Shown piece by piece: positions 7,681-8,535 of a DNA stretch of 8,535 bases. Source of the stretch: Opitutia bacterium (GTDB lineage Bacteria; Verrucomicrobiota; Verrucomicrobiia; Opitutales; Coraliomargaritaceae); assembly GCA_018663485.1 (NCBI GenBank), contig JABJQI010000009.1, positions 1 through 8,535 of the forward strand, read 5' to 3'. The notes beneath the pieces were generated by a model. It saw nothing but the letters and a program-made list of their open reading frames with translations. It searched no databases and had not been told where the DNA came from. A program made the translations under genes and the position numbers. Numbering within the stretch: position 1 is the stretch's first letter; every line of letters begins with the position of its first letter.

Positions 7681-8133
7681 CTAGTAGCCTTTTTGGCGCA
7701 GCACCTCCTGTAATTGATCCTGAAAAACCTGCAGATCTTCAGGATTCGGACGATAATCAGCATCATCCCCTGGAATTAATCCTAGCTGACCCGTGCTAGA
7801 TAGCTGCCAGCCGAGCTTAACGCCATCGCTAAAGACCACTGAACCATTTACCAATGCGCCAGGGCGCGGGATCGCATCCACATCAATTGTCACACCAGCT
7901 GGCTGAGCCTCCGCGGGTTCAGGCGCTTCGGCAGCCTGTGCCTCGACATCTTTAGTCGCTTCAGGCTCAGGTTCTGTAAAAACAATATTCAAATCATCGA
8001 CAAGGAAGCGCACGTCCATGTAGGTCATTGAGATAGAGAACTCCTCGCGCAGTAAACCCTGTACATCGGCAAGTGACTTGCCATCGGCAATCCATGTGGA
8101 AACGGTTGTTTTTTGAGAATCAGTGAGAGACAT
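7681..8133 (-). CDS. Hypothetical two-domain protein, downstream of dnaA
   Basis: A 150-residue protein that I cannot assign to a named family with confidence. It has two parts. Residues 1-52 look helical (DSQKTTVSTWIADGKSLADV, then MTYMDVRFLVDDL) and resemble a small helix-turn-helix-like module. Residues 53-79 are an Ala/Glu/Pro-rich acidic linker, probably flexible. Residues 80-150 form a compact domain with short strands (VNGSVVFSDGVKLGWQL, 95-111; TGQLGLIP, 114-121) and a terminal helix (PEDLQVFQDQLQEVLRQ, 131-147). There is no signal peptide or membrane segment, so it is likely cytoplasmic. The codon pattern and regular protein composition support a real gene. There is no Shine-Dalgarno site. 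It follows dnaA on the same strand after 108 bases, so co-transcription is possible. It overlaps a TTG-initiated opposite-strand frame that is rejected. Confidence 0.82.
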   Translation of the reverse strand: MSLTDSQKTTVSTWIADGKSLADVQGLLREEFSISMTYMDVRFLVDDLNIVFTEPEPEATKDVEAQAAEAPEPAEAQPAGVTIDVDAIPRPGALVNGSVVFSDGVKLGWQLSSTGQLGLIPGDDADYRPNPEDLQVFQDQLQEVLRQKGY

Positions 8134-8241
8134 AAGAAAAATGTATGGCTGAAAAGGGATCTGTGCGAAGATGAAGAGAGAAATCCTTAAGCTCCTTAGA
8201 CAGAAAAAAGCACGATCCTCTCAGAATGCGAACCAAATTTA

Positions 8242-8535
8242 TTAAGCGCAGCCAAGCGTGAGCTGCTTGATCAAGTAATCAACGCCGCGTTTCACACTTC
8301 CGTCTTGCTCCATCATGTTCTCTACCTGCTTGCAGGCATGAATCACGGTACCGTGATCACGGCCCCCAAACGCATCGCCGATCGCTTTCAACGGATCGCT
8401 AGTCAAGGTGCGGCTGATATACATCGCAACTTGACGCGGAAACACAATCGCACTGGTGCGACGGCGACCAATCATCTCATTAAAGCGGATTTGATAGAAA
8501 TCGGCCACCTTCTTCTGAATTTGGTCAACAGTAAC
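8242..8535 (-). CDS. dnaA: Chromosomal replication initiator DnaA, C-terminal fragment (cut by window edge)
   Basis: The frame is open to the right edge, so only the last 97 residues are seen; the gene starts beyond 8535. An apparent start at 8508 is an internal GTG valine (VADFYQIRF). This is domain IV of DnaA, which reads DnaA boxes at the replication origin. ADFYQIRFNEMIGRRRT is followed by FPRQVAMYISRTLT (the basic-loop arginine region), then IGDAFGGRDHGTVIHACKQV, the DnaA signature. In E. coli the signature reads RDHTTV; here the first Thr (Thr435 there) is Gly. The C-terminus LIKQLTLGCA is a normal length. No consensus DnaA box is seen in the neighbouring gap, so the origin is not evident here. 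The 108-base gap to the next gene has no clear terminator. Confidence 0.93.
   Translation of the reverse strand, partial: VTVDQIQKKVADFYQIRFNEMIGRRRTSAIVFPRQVAMYISRTLTSDPLKAIGDAFGGRDHGTVIHACKQVENMMEQDGSVKRGVDYLIKQLTLGCA

Noticed and set aside
7602..7799. Plus-strand frame with a hydrophobic, signal-peptide-like start
   Set aside because: It starts at TTG without a ribosome site, runs antisense over the end of the better-supported gene at 7681-8133, and its tail is the complement of that gene's codons.
8134..8241. Possible replication origin beside dnaA
   Set aside because: No TTATCCACA-like box or AT-rich unwinding repeat is visible in these 108 bases; the other side of dnaA is outside the window.

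Overview
The window is a bacterial chromosomal housekeeping segment with eight protein genes. The gene set (a long RlhA-type U32 protein, a HisRS carrying GLAYYTG, an IHF/HU protein, a ClpX-like ATPase without a zinc domain, MenG/UbiE, and DnaA with GGRDHGTV) and the near absence of Shine-Dalgarno sites suggest the Verrucomicrobiota, perhaps the Opitutae/Puniceicoccales (Coraliomargarita-like). This placement is inferred from protein character and not from any database match. No rRNA, tRNA, CRISPR array, transposase or phage gene is visible. There is no stretch over 300 bases without a gene.

Left part (1-3341): a short leader region precedes a plus-strand U32-family gene (154-2739). This gene carries a striking 70-base double-hairpin palindromic element (1821-1890) inside its reading frame, in the linker between its two halves. 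It converges on a small minus-strand ArsC/Spx-family thioredoxin-fold gene (2774-3127). The next 214 bases hold a strong hairpin at 3300-3328 just past the end of hisS, and no gene.

Middle (3342-6744): an IHF/HU-type nucleoid protein gene and hisS lie in a row on the minus strand, 45 bases apart, and probably form one transcript. A 94-base divergent promoter region separates them from a plus-strand ClpX-like AAA+ unfoldase gene (5137-6744). That ATPase lacks the ClpX zinc-binding domain, has a rebuilt RKH-loop region, keeps an IGF-like ClpP-docking loop (MGF), and has about 115 extra C-terminal residues that look like a degenerate second copy of its own small domain.

Right part (6745-8535): after a spacer ending in three tandem heptamers comes menG/ubiE (quinone methyltransferase, plus strand). 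It converges on a minus-strand pair: an unrecognised 150-residue two-part protein, and upstream of it the C-terminal DNA-binding domain of DnaA, cut by the window edge. The DnaA box-reading motif has Gly where E. coli has Thr435, and its codons form two overlapping perfect palindromes.

The genes serve separate core functions: RNA modification, tRNA charging, nucleoid structure, protein unfolding, quinone synthesis and replication initiation. I see no defence or mobile gene cassette. The best candidates for something new are the in-frame palindromic element and the ClpX-like protein's duplicated tail.
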